Shown: piece by piece, positions 33,956 to 42,484 of the stretch
Numbering within the stretch: position 1 is the first letter of the stretch
Layout: each line of letters opens with the position of its first letter
Source of the DNA: Flavobacterium seoulense
Lineage (GTDB): Bacteria; Bacteroidota; Bacteroidia; Flavobacteriales; Flavobacteriaceae
NCBI RefSeq assembly: GCF_000695795.1
Contig: NZ_JNCA01000026.1
Span: forward strand, 1 to 64,000
DNA length: 64,000 nt
Reading direction: 5' to 3'
Position numbers and translations under genes: made by a program
Notes under the pieces: model-generated
Databases searched by the model: none
What the model saw: the letters and a program-made list of their open reading frames with translations, nothing else
Told to the model about the DNA's origin: nothing

Positions 33956-36232
33956 TTATAAAAATTTACTAAAAGTGTAATTTAATTTGAAGTAGATACC
34001 TCTACCTGGTTTTTGTATTTGAAAATTATCATATACTTCTGCATTAAGTATGTTTTTTACGTCTATACTAGCAACTAATTTTTGAGCAGGGAAACGATAA
34101 CTTAATCCTAAATCATGTGAAAACTGAGTTGGTGTTATAGAAAATTGAGGTTGCCCTCTAACGGTGAAATATTCGCCTACATATCCAGCATTATAGTAAG
34201 TGCTTAATGTCGATTTCTTCTGAAAAAGATTCTTAAAAGTATATTGCATATTCATGTTCATCGTAAAAAAAGGCTCGTTAATTACCTGATGATTATAATA
34301 TCTATTTGGTCTCCCTTTTTCATCGAATTCACTTTTATCAAGATTATTGAATTTTGAAATATTAAAAGAAGTGTTTAATCGATTATTATAGATGTAAATA
34401 ATTTCAGCTTCAAATCCTCTTGCCTGTGTTCTTTGAAGATTTACATATCTTGAAACTTGTATATCTGCACCTGATTCATCTTTAATATCTGCATCAGCTA
34501 CAGTCTGGATAGTAATTTTATCATAACCATTACGCCAAAATGCATTAGCATAAAGAGATATTTTGTGTTTACCAAAATTTGATGGATTCCAACGAAATCC
34601 TAAATTGTAATTGATATATCTTTCTCCTTTCAGTTGGAGATTAGGTAATATGTTTCTAGAAGGATCACCAAAAAGTTGAATTTCATCTGGCATTATGTAT
34701 GAGTTTTCTGTTGACCCAATAAGAAATACATCAGAAATTACATTATAAGATATTGTACCGCCATAGCCAAAATTGCTGTCAGTGGTAGAATTAATCTCTT
34801 CAGCAATAGAATTTACTCCATCTGTAGTTATGATTCTTTTGCGTAAATCGTTGGTACGATTGATTGTATACTTTCCTAAAATATTAGTTTTTAATTTTCT
34901 ATTGAAAGTTTCCGCCTCATAATTCATTGAAATAATATTTTTATAAATATCACTTTCTGTAGCTAAATCACTAGCACCAGGTGTCAATAAATCCTCTTCT
35001 ATTCTGCTAGTTCCTTCAATTTTATGATTCAGAGAGGCCCTATGACCATCGGTAATCATATATCCCAGATTAGTACGGGCATTAATTACCTTTCTATCTA
35101 TATTTGAGATAACTTTTTTTCCTTGCTGTCCTCCATCTTTTGTACGTAATTGTACAATTTCTTCATTTACAATGGCTTCTCTTATTTTACCATTCCAATT
35201 GTAGGCCCAACCTACGGTATCCTGTAAATAGGTACTGCGTTCGCTTCGTGCTGCAATAACACTTAAGGTTAAATCTTTTGTTAAGAAATTTTTCTTGTTA
35301 TAGTTTAGTATAAATGCATGAGCTTCAGTTTCATTAAATCGACCTACATAAGGTACCGACATTGTGATTCCGTGTGGGATTTCAGTATAATTGCTCGATC
35401 CGTTATACCCAATAAAAAATTGATCAGCCCATTTAGTGTCAGTGAAACCTACTTCAAAACGTCCTGCTATGTTTTTATAAGTATTGTTAAATCGTTTAAC
35501 CTTATAATTTCTTATAATTTGCTGGAATTCATTTACATATGTTGATGAGTGACCCCAGGTTTCATAGCTGTTGTCTGTATAGATGTAAGCACCTGAACCT
35601 CTAAAAGAAAGACCTGATTTTTTTTCACGAAGCATTACACTAAGATCAGATTGAAACGTATTGAATGAACCATAAGAAACAGCAGCTGTTGCATTGTTTT
35701 GTGATACATCTTTTTTCAATACTACATTGATAGCACCGCCTACATAATCTCCTGTCAAATGAGAAGGTAATACACCTTTGTACACTTCTATACGTTCAAT
35801 CATAGAAGGAGGTATGTTATTTAAGTTGAAAGATTGTCCAAAAGTTGAAACTTCTATTCCATCTAAAAATATTCCAACAGTACTTCCGGACATTCCATTA
35901 AGGTTGTATTCAACATTAGAACCTATTCCTCCGTTTTGTCTTACACGTACACCTACTGATCGGTCTAATAATTCGTTAGTGGTTAGGTTTCTTAACGATG
36001 CTTCTTTAGTTTCTATAATGGCTACTGCAAATCCGGAAGTTTCAACTTTTTGCTTTTTTGATTTTCCTTTAACGCTTACATCGTGTAGTTCTTCTGCTTC
36101 TTCAGGATCTTTTTTCGCTGGTTTTTCTTTTTTCTGTTCTTTTTGTGCTTTTTCATTATTTTTTGTTTCCTGTGAAAAAACAGAAACTGAAAGCAGGAAA
36201 AATAACACGTAATAAGGTAGTTTTGTGTTCAT
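33956..36232 (-). CDS. TonB-dependent receptor, probable siderophore uptake
   Basis: I start it at ATG 36232, giving 758 residues beginning MNTKLPYYVLFFLLSVSVFSQ. An upstream TTG start at 36316 would add 28 residues and bury the signal peptide. A Lys/Glu-rich linker precedes the plug (TNELLDRSVGVRVRQNGGIG, IERIEVYKGVLPSHLTGDYVGGAIN), which is followed by a FhuA/FecA-size barrel ending in KLNYTFSKFL. It lacks the SusC N-terminal carboxypeptidase-like domain and has no SusD partner, as expected for a siderophore or metal receptor. The DUF4374 gene downstream and the divergent AraC regulator support iron uptake, but no ligand can be named. Confidence 0.88.
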   Translation of the reverse strand: MNTKLPYYVLFFLLSVSVFSQETKNNEKAQKEQKKEKPAKKDPEEAEELHDVSVKGKSKKQKVETSGFAVAIIETKEASLRNLTTNELLDRSVGVRVRQNGGIGSNVEYNLNGMSGSTVGIFLDGIEVSTFGQSFNLNNIPPSMIERIEVYKGVLPSHLTGDYVGGAINVVLKKDVSQNNATAAVSYGSFNTFQSDLSVMLREKKSGLSFRGSGAYIYTDNSYETWGHSSTYVNEFQQIIRNYKVKRFNNTYKNIAGRFEVGFTDTKWADQFFIGYNGSSNYTEIPHGITMSVPYVGRFNETEAHAFILNYNKKNFLTKDLTLSVIAARSERSTYLQDTVGWAYNWNGKIREAIVNEEIVQLRTKDGGQQGKKVISNIDRKVINARTNLGYMITDGHRASLNHKIEGTSRIEEDLLTPGASDLATESDIYKNIISMNYEAETFNRKLKTNILGKYTINRTNDLRKRIITTDGVNSIAEEINSTTDSNFGYGGTISYNVISDVFLIGSTENSYIMPDEIQLFGDPSRNILPNLQLKGERYINYNLGFRWNPSNFGKHKISLYANAFWRNGYDKITIQTVADADIKDESGADIQVSRYVNLQRTQARGFEAEIIYIYNNRLNTSFNISKFNNLDKSEFDEKGRPNRYYNHQVINEPFFTMNMNMQYTFKNLFQKKSTLSTYYNAGYVGEYFTVRGQPQFSITPTQFSHDLGLSYRFPAQKLVASIDVKNILNAEVYDNFQIQKPGRGIYFKLNYTFSKFL

Positions 36233-36299
36233 TACTAGGATAATATGTTTTTTTATTAAAAAACTATACTTAATTAGATTTATTATAAATAAATTTGTG

Positions 36300-36307
36300 C
36301 AAAAATA
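36300..36307 (-). promoter_or_regulatory. -7 element of the siderophore-type receptor gene
   Basis: TATTTTTG on the minus strand, 68 bp before the ATG at 36232. There is no -33 TTG; instead a direct repeat lies upstream at 36335-36370, which suggests an activator-dependent promoter. Confidence 0.5.
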
Positions 36308-36334
36308 GTCTCTCAATAGATGAAAGAGATAGGG

Positions 36335-36370
36335 AAAAACGGATTATTACTTTGTAAAAACGGATTATTA
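36335..36370. promoter_or_regulatory. 15-bp direct repeat with 21-bp period: candidate AraC-type operator
   Basis: AAAAACGGATTATTA occurs at 36335-36349 and again at 36356-36370. The 21-bp spacing equals two helical turns. It lies in the divergent region, about 40-75 bp upstream of the predicted start of the receptor gene and right before the start of the AraC-family gene, where an activator of this family would bind. Confidence 0.65.
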
Positions 36371-36372
36371 TT

Positions 36373-37446
36373 GTGAAATTTAAATCGAGTATTGTAGGAC
36401 GGGAAAATCCCATTACAGTAATAGAAACTGATTGGGATTACAATCAGAAAAGTCATTTTGTTGAAGAAAAGACCGCTATAAAAGAGGATGATGTAGAGCA
36501 AATCACGATTAATAACCTGATTGCTGAGGGAATTTTGATTGTTGATACAAAGATGTTTTTCGCACAAGAACAAATCATTAAAACAGAGATGATTGGGGAA
36601 GCAATAGTAATGAACTTTATTTTTTCCAACAATTTAGAATCTCATATTGATCAGGTGGAGGAAGATGAATATTCTATTGAGAACACTCATAATATCTTAT
36701 ATGCTTCCAGACTGAATGCAACGTTTAAAATTCCGGCCTTAGAAGAAATAAATTATCTGTCTATTATTTTGTCTCCTGAGTTTTATTCGAAAATGATTAA
36801 TGAAGATTGGGGAATTCATAAAAAATTCTCTAAAAATATCATCGAGAAAAAAACAGGTTATTTAACTCCTAAATATGCTCCATTCAATTCAGGAATACAA
36901 TGGATTATTCACGAAATAAAAAAATGTACTTACGAAGGTTCGATGAAAAAAATGTATTTGGAAGCCAAAATCAAAGAATTGCTGATTTTTCAATTGGATT
37001 CTTTGATCGAAAAACCTAAAAATACAGAACAAATAGGAGAGGAAGATTTAAGTAAGTTGATGAAAGCCAAATTAATTTTGGAAAAAAACTTTACTAATGC
37101 ACCATCGCTTCCGGAACTTGCGAGATTAATTTCGCTGAATGAATTCAAATTAAAGAAAGGTTTCAAGACTTGTTTTAAAACTACAATTAAAAGTTATGTA
37201 ACTCAACTAAGAATGGAATATGCTAAGGACTTATTTAAAAATGAGACTTCAAACGTAGGTGAGGTGGCTTATAAATGCGGTTATAAAGATGTATCTCACT
37301 TTTCGGCGGCATTTAAATTTTTCTATGGATTTACTCCGGCGAGTTTCAGGAAAATCAATATTGGTACAAAAATATACCTTTTATACTGGAACTTTTTTGA
37401 TACTTTTTATTTAGATATTCTTTCTTTCGAATGTTATTTAGTGTAG
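36373..37446 (+). CDS. AraC-family transcriptional regulator (PchR-like)
   Basis: The 357-residue protein has an N-terminal region of about 220 residues without a clear cupin. A C-terminal AraC double HTH follows (about 235-335: LMKAKLILEKNFTNAPSLPELARLISLNEFKLKKGFK split over helices, GEVAYKCGYKDVSHFSAAFKFFYGFTPASFRK split at the end). The start is GTG at 36373, directly behind the direct repeat; no in-frame ATG lies between it and the HTH except well inside. About 25 hydrophobic residues after FRK are unusual. Divergent to the receptor/DUF4374 pair, it is the probable iron- or siderophore-responsive activator, as PchR is for pyochelin. Confidence 0.86.
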   Translation: MKFKSSIVGRENPITVIETDWDYNQKSHFVEEKTAIKEDDVEQITINNLIAEGILIVDTKMFFAQEQIIKTEMIGEAIVMNFIFSNNLESHIDQVEEDEYSIENTHNILYASRLNATFKIPALEEINYLSIILSPEFYSKMINEDWGIHKKFSKNIIEKKTGYLTPKYAPFNSGIQWIIHEIKKCTYEGSMKKMYLEAKIKELLIFQLDSLIEKPKNTEQIGEEDLSKLMKAKLILEKNFTNAPSLPELARLISLNEFKLKKGFKTCFKTTIKSYVTQLRMEYAKDLFKNETSNVGEVAYKCGYKDVSHFSAAFKFFYGFTPASFRKINIGTKIYLLYWNFFDTFYLDILSFECYLV

Positions 37447-37464
37447 TTTTTTAAATACAAAATG

Positions 37465-37527
37465 TTAGCTTATTGTTATTAAAACACAATTCGTTCTGGG
37501 GATTGATAACAATAGCTTAATTTTTTT
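37465..37527 (+). terminator. Long-loop hairpin with T-tract after the AraC-type gene
   Basis: AGCTTATTGTTAT (37467-37479) pairs with ATAACAATAGCT (37506-37517) with one bulge, followed by a run of T at about 37521-37527. The 26-base loop is long, so termination is plausible but not certain. Confidence 0.5.
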
Positions 37528-37553
37528 CAGGGTTTTAGTTAATGCTTGAGGTT

Positions 37554-37561
37554 TAGTTTTG
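37554..37561 (+). promoter_or_regulatory. -7 element of the phytate-locus receptor gene
   Basis: TAGTTTTG fits TAnnTTTG, 28 bp before the ATG at 37589. No -33 TTG at normal spacing, so an activator such as a phosphate regulator may be needed (inference). Confidence 0.45.
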
Positions 37562-37588
37562 CCTCAAAATTTAATTAAAATAAACACA

Positions 37589-40399
37589 ATGAGAAAAAAT
37601 TATTTTGTAATGTTATTTTTTTTACTGGCTCTGGTAGGTTATGCCCAAAATGGCGTAATATCAGGAAAAGTATTAGATGCGGTAGATAAAATGCCATTAC
37701 CAGGTGCAATGCTTCAGTTAGAAGGAATGAATAAATATACCGTTTCTGACTACAATGGGCGTTATGAATTCTTAAATGTTCAGGAAGGTTCTTATACCGT
37801 AAAAGTTACTTATATAGGATATGCTGCTGGTTCAACTACACTTACAGTAAGCAAGGGAACAAACTCAGTTCATAATTTTGCGCTTGTAACTTCAGGAACA
37901 GAATTAAACGAAGTGGTTGTTGGTGATATATTAAAAGGACAAGCCAAAGCTTTAAATCAACAAAAACATAATAAAAATATTGGAAACGTAATTTCTTCAG
38001 ACCAGGTAGGACGTTTTCCGGATGCTAATATTGGGGATGCCTTAAAACGTGTTCCTGGTGTTACTATGCAAAATGACCAGGGTGAAGCAAGAAACATCAT
38101 CATTAGAGGTTTAGCTCCATCATTAAACTCTGTTACATTAAATGGAGACAGAATTCCATCTGCAGAAGGAGATAACAGAAATGTACAAATGGACTTGATT
38201 CCATCGGATATGATTTCGACTATCGAAGTGAATAAAACATTAACATCAGATATGGATGCTGATGCTATTGGAGGATCAGTAAACTTAATTACAAGAGCGA
38301 CTCCTAATGGGGAAAGAATCTCGGCTACAGTAGCAGGAGGTTATTTACCTATTCGTGACAAAGCTTCTTACACTGCAGGTTTAGTTTATGGTAACCGTTT
38401 TTTCAATGACAAATTAGGAGCTGTTTTTAGTGGCTCTTATAATAATGTAGATTACGGTTCAGATAACGTAGAAAACGAATGGGTAAAAGATGATTTTGGT
38501 AACGAATTCATTCAGGCTGCCGAAATTAGAAAATACGATGTACAACGTATTCGTAGAAGTACTTCGCTTGCATTAGATTATAAATTTGATGATAACAATA
38601 CCATTTTTGCTAATGCTATTTACAACTGGAGAGATGATAGAGAAAACCGTTTCAGAACAACGTATGATGATATCGAAGCGATTTACAATGGTGAAAATAT
38701 TGTAGGTTTTGAAGGTCGTGCAAGACGTCAAACTAAAGGTGGTATTGACAACAACAGAAATAAAAACAGAAGGTTAGAAAGACAAACGGTTCAAAACTAT
38801 TCATTACGTGGTGAGCATTTGATTAATTCGAAATTAGATTTAGATTGGTCTGCTAATTATTCTAAAGCAAGAGAATACCGTCCGGAAGAGCGTTATATCG
38901 AGTACCGTCAAAAAGGAGTGGATATTTTTCAGGATTTTTCAGAAAGCAAATTTCCTTTAGTAACTTCAGGTGGAGAAGCATTAAATCTGTTAGCATTTGA
39001 TTCGGCTTCTGAAAATACCGATGATACTTCAGAAAGTGAATTTGGAGCCAAAGTAAATATCCGTATTCCTTTTACTATTATTCCTGAAGAAAAAGGAAGA
39101 TTCAGAACAGGTCTTAGACTTCGTATGAAAGAAAAAATGAGAAATAATAACTTCTTTACTTACGAACCAACAAATAGCAATATGGATTTGTTGTCTAATG
39201 TTCCAACTAGCTTTTTTGACGGGAAAGGATACAATCCGGGAGATAAATATGTACCGGGAACTTTTGCTTCAGCAAGTTTCTTAGGAAATTTAGATTTGAA
39301 CAATGCTTCATTATTCGACAAAACATCAGATCCGGCTGAATTCTTAGCTGTAAATTACAATGCAAAAGAAAATATCTATGCCGCTTATGTAAGATGGGAT
39401 CAGGATTTTAATGATAAATTATCAATGGTGTTAGGTTTCCGTTCAGAAACTACTCATATCAATTACACAGGAAATCGTGTATTGGACGAAGAAGAATTAG
39501 AAGGAGAAATCACTACAAAAAATAATTATACTAATCTTTTACCAAGTATTTCATTCCAGTACAATGCTACACCAGATTTGATTTTAAGAGCTGCTGCAAC
39601 TACAGCTTTAGCAAGACCTAATTATTATGCTTTGGCTCCGTTTGTAAACAACATTGCTGCCGATAGAGAAATTACTGCTGGAAATCCCGATCTTGATGCT
39701 ACTTACTCTTACAACTATGATTTCATGGCTGAGAATTATTTCAAATCCGTTGGTTTGATTTCTGGAGGTGTTTTCTACAAAAGATTAAATGATTTCATTT
39801 ACAACTATAGCGATAACCAATATACTACTGCTAAGTTTGCTGCTGATTTCCCAAATCAGGCTAACCCAATCCCAACAGGTCAAAACTGGTCATTTGTACA
39901 GTCAAGAAACGGAAAAAGCGTAGATGTTTACGGATTTGAAGTTGCTTTCCAACGTCAGTTAGATTTCTTCGAAAGTAAATTTTTAAAAGGATTTGGAATT
40001 TATTTGAACTATACTTACACAAAATCAGAGGCTAAAGGAATTGCTGATGAGAGTGGAAACGAAAGAACAAATGTTAGTCTTCCGGGAACTGCACCACACA
40101 TGTTCAATGGTTCATTGTCTTGGGAAAACAAACGTTTCTCTGCAAGGGTTTCAACAAATTTTGCTGCTGATTATTTAGACGAATTAGGAGCTGACAGCTA
40201 TCAGGATAGTTATTATGACAAGCAATTTTTCTTAGATGCTAATGCGGCTTACAAAATTACGCCACACATTCGTCTTTTTGCCGAAGCAAATAACTTGACA
40301 AACCAGCCGTTACGTTACTACCAAGGTTTAGCAGCTAATACAAAACAAGTAGAATACTATCAGGCACGTTTTAATTTCGGATTGAAATTTGACTTTTAG
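37589..40399 (+). CDS. TonB-dependent receptor paired with phytase
   Basis: I use ATG 37589 (936 residues), because the protein then begins MRKNYFVMLFFLLALVGYAQ, a clean signal peptide. A TTG at 37559 would extend it. Order: carboxypeptidase-like beta-sandwich (about 22-100, GVISGKVLDAVDKMPLPGAM), plug (VGRFPDANIGDALKRVPGVTM, IIIRGLAPSLNSVTLNGDR, DMDADAIGGSVNL) and barrel ending FNFGLKFDF. The plug motifs are of the type seen in receptors with a PDANIAEAL-like signature. No SusD gene is present. The phytase lipoprotein gene follows after 70 bp, suggesting uptake of an inositol phosphate product or phosphate ester. Confidence 0.88.
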   Translation: MRKNYFVMLFFLLALVGYAQNGVISGKVLDAVDKMPLPGAMLQLEGMNKYTVSDYNGRYEFLNVQEGSYTVKVTYIGYAAGSTTLTVSKGTNSVHNFALVTSGTELNEVVVGDILKGQAKALNQQKHNKNIGNVISSDQVGRFPDANIGDALKRVPGVTMQNDQGEARNIIIRGLAPSLNSVTLNGDRIPSAEGDNRNVQMDLIPSDMISTIEVNKTLTSDMDADAIGGSVNLITRATPNGERISATVAGGYLPIRDKASYTAGLVYGNRFFNDKLGAVFSGSYNNVDYGSDNVENEWVKDDFGNEFIQAAEIRKYDVQRIRRSTSLALDYKFDDNNTIFANAIYNWRDDRENRFRTTYDDIEAIYNGENIVGFEGRARRQTKGGIDNNRNKNRRLERQTVQNYSLRGEHLINSKLDLDWSANYSKAREYRPEERYIEYRQKGVDIFQDFSESKFPLVTSGGEALNLLAFDSASENTDDTSESEFGAKVNIRIPFTIIPEEKGRFRTGLRLRMKEKMRNNNFFTYEPTNSNMDLLSNVPTSFFDGKGYNPGDKYVPGTFASASFLGNLDLNNASLFDKTSDPAEFLAVNYNAKENIYAAYVRWDQDFNDKLSMVLGFRSETTHINYTGNRVLDEEELEGEITTKNNYTNLLPSISFQYNATPDLILRAAATTALARPNYYALAPFVNNIAADREITAGNPDLDATYSYNYDFMAENYFKSVGLISGGVFYKRLNDFIYNYSDNQYTTAKFAADFPNQANPIPTGQNWSFVQSRNGKSVDVYGFEVAFQRQLDFFESKFLKGFGIYLNYTYTKSEAKGIADESGNERTNVSLPGTAPHMFNGSLSWENKRFSARVSTNFAADYLDELGADSYQDSYYDKQFFLDANAAYKITPHIRLFAEANNLTNQPLRYYQGLAANTKQVEYYQARFNFGLKFDF

Positions 40400-40426
40400 T
40401 ACTAAACAAAAATAGAATTAACTTAG

Positions 40427-40451
40427 CAACAGGACATTTTTTGTCCTGTTG
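40427..40451 (+). terminator. Hairpin between receptor and phytase genes
   Basis: CAACAGGACA (40427-40436) pairs with TGTCCTGTTG (40442-40451) over a T5 loop, 18 bp before the phytase start. There is no U-tract after it, so it may be a processing or stability element and not a full terminator. Confidence 0.5.
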
Positions 40452-40469
40452 TTACATATATAATAATCA

Positions 40470-41528
40470 ATGAAAAATAGACATATCGTTGCGGCTGTAA
40501 TTGCAGCATTAACATTAAATTCTTGTGGAAGTTCTTTAGCACCTATTCGAAAAGACGCTTTAAAACCGGATGTTGTTACCCAGAAATTACCTCATGATAC
40601 AGATGATCCTTCGATCTGGATTCATCCTATAGATGCGACAAAAAGCATTATTGTAGGAACAGATAAAGATACTGATGGCGGATTGTATGCGTTTGATTTG
40701 GCGGGAAAAATCATCAAGAAATCCATTCCGTTACAAAGACCTAACAATGTTGATATCGCTTACGGATTAGTAATCAATGGTAAAAAAGTAGATGTTGCCG
40801 TAACTACCGAACGTGAAACAAATAGCATTCGTATTTTTAGTTTACCTGATCTAGAACCAATAGACAACGGCGGAATTCCGGTTTTTGAAGGAGAAGAAAT
40901 GCGCGGACCAATGGGGATTGCATTGTACACTCGCCCAAGCGACAAAAAGATTTTTGCTGTTGTAGGTCGAAAAAACGGTCCTTCAGGAAGTTATTTATGG
41001 CAGTACGAATTGACCGATGCAGGCAACGGAAAAGCAGGTGCAACGATAGTGCGTAAATTTGGTAACTACAGCGGTAAAAAAGAAATCGAAGCCATTGCTG
41101 TGGATAACGAATTAGGGACTATTTTATATTGCGATGAGCAATTTGGAATTAGAAAGTATATTGCTGATCCGGCTGCTAAAAACGATAATGAATTAGCGCT
41201 TTTTGGTCAAAAAGACTTTAAGGCAGACAATGAAGGAATTGCTATTTACAAAAAATCAGCAACCGAAGGTTATATTTTGGTATCTAACCAGCAAGCCAAT
41301 ACTTTTATGGTGTATCCAAGAGAAGGAGCAAATGGAAACTCAAATGAATATCCATTATTAGCCGAAATTCCAACTTCAACCATTGAATGCGATGGTGCCG
41401 ATGTAACCAATGTAAGCTTAGGTGGGCAATTTAAAAACGGACTTTTTGTAGCTATGAGCAACGGAATGACGTTTCATTATTACAACTGGGACAGCATTCA
41501 GCAACTGATTGATCAGGCTAAGAAGTAA
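40470..41528 (+). CDS. Beta-propeller phytase lipoprotein
   Basis: The 352-residue protein has a lipoprotein signal (VAAVIAALTLNSC, Cys about 19) and the beta-propeller phytase (3-phytase, BPP) fold. Visible motifs are DDPSIWIHP, RPNNVDIAYG, KEIEAIAVDNELG, YCDEQFGIRKY and DNEGIAIY, which carry the acidic Ca2+-binding residues of the family. It releases phosphate from Ca-phytate, probably at the outer membrane surface. With the TonB receptor gene upstream it forms a phytate-use unit. The tandem hairpins at 41564-41647 follow. Confidence 0.94.
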   Translation: MKNRHIVAAVIAALTLNSCGSSLAPIRKDALKPDVVTQKLPHDTDDPSIWIHPIDATKSIIVGTDKDTDGGLYAFDLAGKIIKKSIPLQRPNNVDIAYGLVINGKKVDVAVTTERETNSIRIFSLPDLEPIDNGGIPVFEGEEMRGPMGIALYTRPSDKKIFAVVGRKNGPSGSYLWQYELTDAGNGKAGATIVRKFGNYSGKKEIEAIAVDNELGTILYCDEQFGIRKYIADPAAKNDNELALFGQKDFKADNEGIAIYKKSATEGYILVSNQQANTFMVYPREGANGNSNEYPLLAEIPTSTIECDGADVTNVSLGGQFKNGLFVAMSNGMTFHYYNWDSIQQLIDQAKK

Positions 41529-41563
41529 TTTTTATTTCTACACAAACAAACTCTATACTCAAT

Positions 41564-41647
41564 CCTTCTAGAGTTTCAAACTCTGAAAGGGTTTTCTAAC
41601 TAAACTCTACCATCGCCTCTTTTAGCAATAAAAGAGGCGATTTTTTT
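41564..41647 (+). terminator. Tandem terminators after the phytase gene
   Basis: A first hairpin (AGAGTTT-C-AAACTCT core, 41570-41584, with outer CCTT/AAGG pairs) is followed by GTTTT. A second, stronger one (ATCGCCTCTTTT at 41612-41623 with AAAAGAGGCGAT at 41630-41641) ends in seven T. Together they insulate the toxin-antitoxin genes. Confidence 0.85.
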
Positions 41648-41695
41648 ATTACTCTCTCTTCTGTTGGGTAGTATTAAAAAATGATGTAAATAAAA

Positions 41696-41726
41696 TTGTG
41701 GAATAGTGACTTTTAAGTTACTTTTG
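41696..41726 (+). promoter_or_regulatory. Promoter of the HigBA-like operon (TTG - 20 bp - TACTTTTG)
   Basis: TTG at 41696-41698 and TACTTTTG at 41719-41726 fit the full consensus. The -7 box ends only 4 bp before the toxin ATG at 41731, so the transcript should be leaderless or nearly so. Confidence 0.7.
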
Positions 41727-41730
41727 TAAA

Positions 41731-42084
41731 ATGAAAGTGCGAGAAGTTATAGCTTATAAAAATTATTTTGAAGATTTTCTTATGGCACAACCGAGGAAAG
41801 TTCAGGATAAGATATTTAAAATTATTGAAGCTATTGAAACTCTTGAACGTGTCCCTTCTAATTATTTGAAATCGATGGAAGGAACAAATGGACTTTATGA
41901 AGCAAGAATACAGTTGGCTTCAAACATTTGGAGAGTTTTTTGTTTTTTCGATAATGGAAAATTGGTAATTCTTCTCAATGGTTTTCAGAAGAAAACGCAA
42001 AAGACGCCAAAAAATGAGCTTGAAAAAGCATTACGATTAATGAATCAGTATTATCAAGAAAAATCAAATGAAAATGGAAACTAA
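41731..42084 (+). CDS. higB: HigB-like toxin (RelE superfamily, Gp49 type)
   Basis: The 117-residue protein fits the phage-derived Gp49-like/HigB family of ribosome-dependent mRNA interferases (RelE fold). It shows helices in VQDKIFKIIEAIETLERVP, then YLKSMEGTNGLYEARIQLASNIWRVF split over strands, and GKLVILLNGFQKKTQKTPKNELEKA. The conserved basic LNGFQKKTQKTP segment is where catalytic/RNA-contact residues lie. The antitoxin gene overlaps its end by 17 bp. Toxin-first order is the HigBA arrangement. Confidence 0.88.
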   Translation: MKVREVIAYKNYFEDFLMAQPRKVQDKIFKIIEAIETLERVPSNYLKSMEGTNGLYEARIQLASNIWRVFCFFDNGKLVILLNGFQKKTQKTPKNELEKALRLMNQYYQEKSNENGN

Positions 42085-42364
42085 AAGCTGGAAAGAAATT
42101 AAAGATAATGTTTACGGAAAAAAAGGAACCGAAAGACGTGATGAACTCGAAAGAGATTTTAGTGGTTTCAAAATAGGTTTGCAATTAAAAAAAGCACGTG
42201 AAGAAAAACATTTAACACAATCGGAGCTTGGAGAACTTGTCGACAAGAAACGAGAATATATTTCTAGAATTGAAAATAACGGAAGTAATTTGACGCTAAA
42301 AACCTTGTATGATATCGTTGAAAAAGGATTAGGCGGAAAGGTTACAATTCAGATTGAAATATAA
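42068..42364 (+). CDS. higA: HigA-like XRE antitoxin
   Basis: The 98-residue protein carries a Cro/C1-type HTH (IGLQLKKAREEKHLTQSELGEL split, KKREYISRIENNGSNLTLKTLYDIV split, residues of about 37-85). A 35-residue N-terminal part probably binds the toxin. A second ATG at 42074 is an equally possible start. It should neutralise HigB and repress the shared promoter at 41696-41726. It overlaps higB by 17 bp and ends before the terminator at 42431-42465. Confidence 0.9.
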   Translation: MKMETKSWKEIKDNVYGKKGTERRDELERDFSGFKIGLQLKKAREEKHLTQSELGELVDKKREYISRIENNGSNLTLKTLYDIVEKGLGGKVTIQIEI

Positions 42365-42430
42365 ATAAGGTTTAATAAATTATTCCCGCCCATGCGCAAA
42401 TCCTTTCGCTTTCGCCTGATAAAAACACAA

Positions 42431-42465
42431 AACAAAACCCGACAACTATCAATTGTCGGGTTTTG
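42431..42465. terminator. Bidirectional terminator between higA and pckA
   Basis: ACAAAACCCGACAA (42431-42444) and TTGTCGGGTTTTGT (42452-42465) are perfect complements with a 7-base loop and lie between convergent genes. Confidence 0.9.
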
Positions 42466-42484
42466 TGGTTTTATAAATATAGGT

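Noticed and set aside
36233..36316. N-terminal extension of the siderophore-type receptor from a TTG start
   Set aside because: It would bury the signal peptide and overlaps the predicted promoter element at 36300-36307; ATG 36232 fits better.
37465..37527. Inverted repeat before the phytate receptor as a phosphate-regulator box
   Set aside because: It is followed by a T-tract right after the AraC-type gene and reads better as a terminator; no trusted PHO-box consensus for this phylum could be matched.
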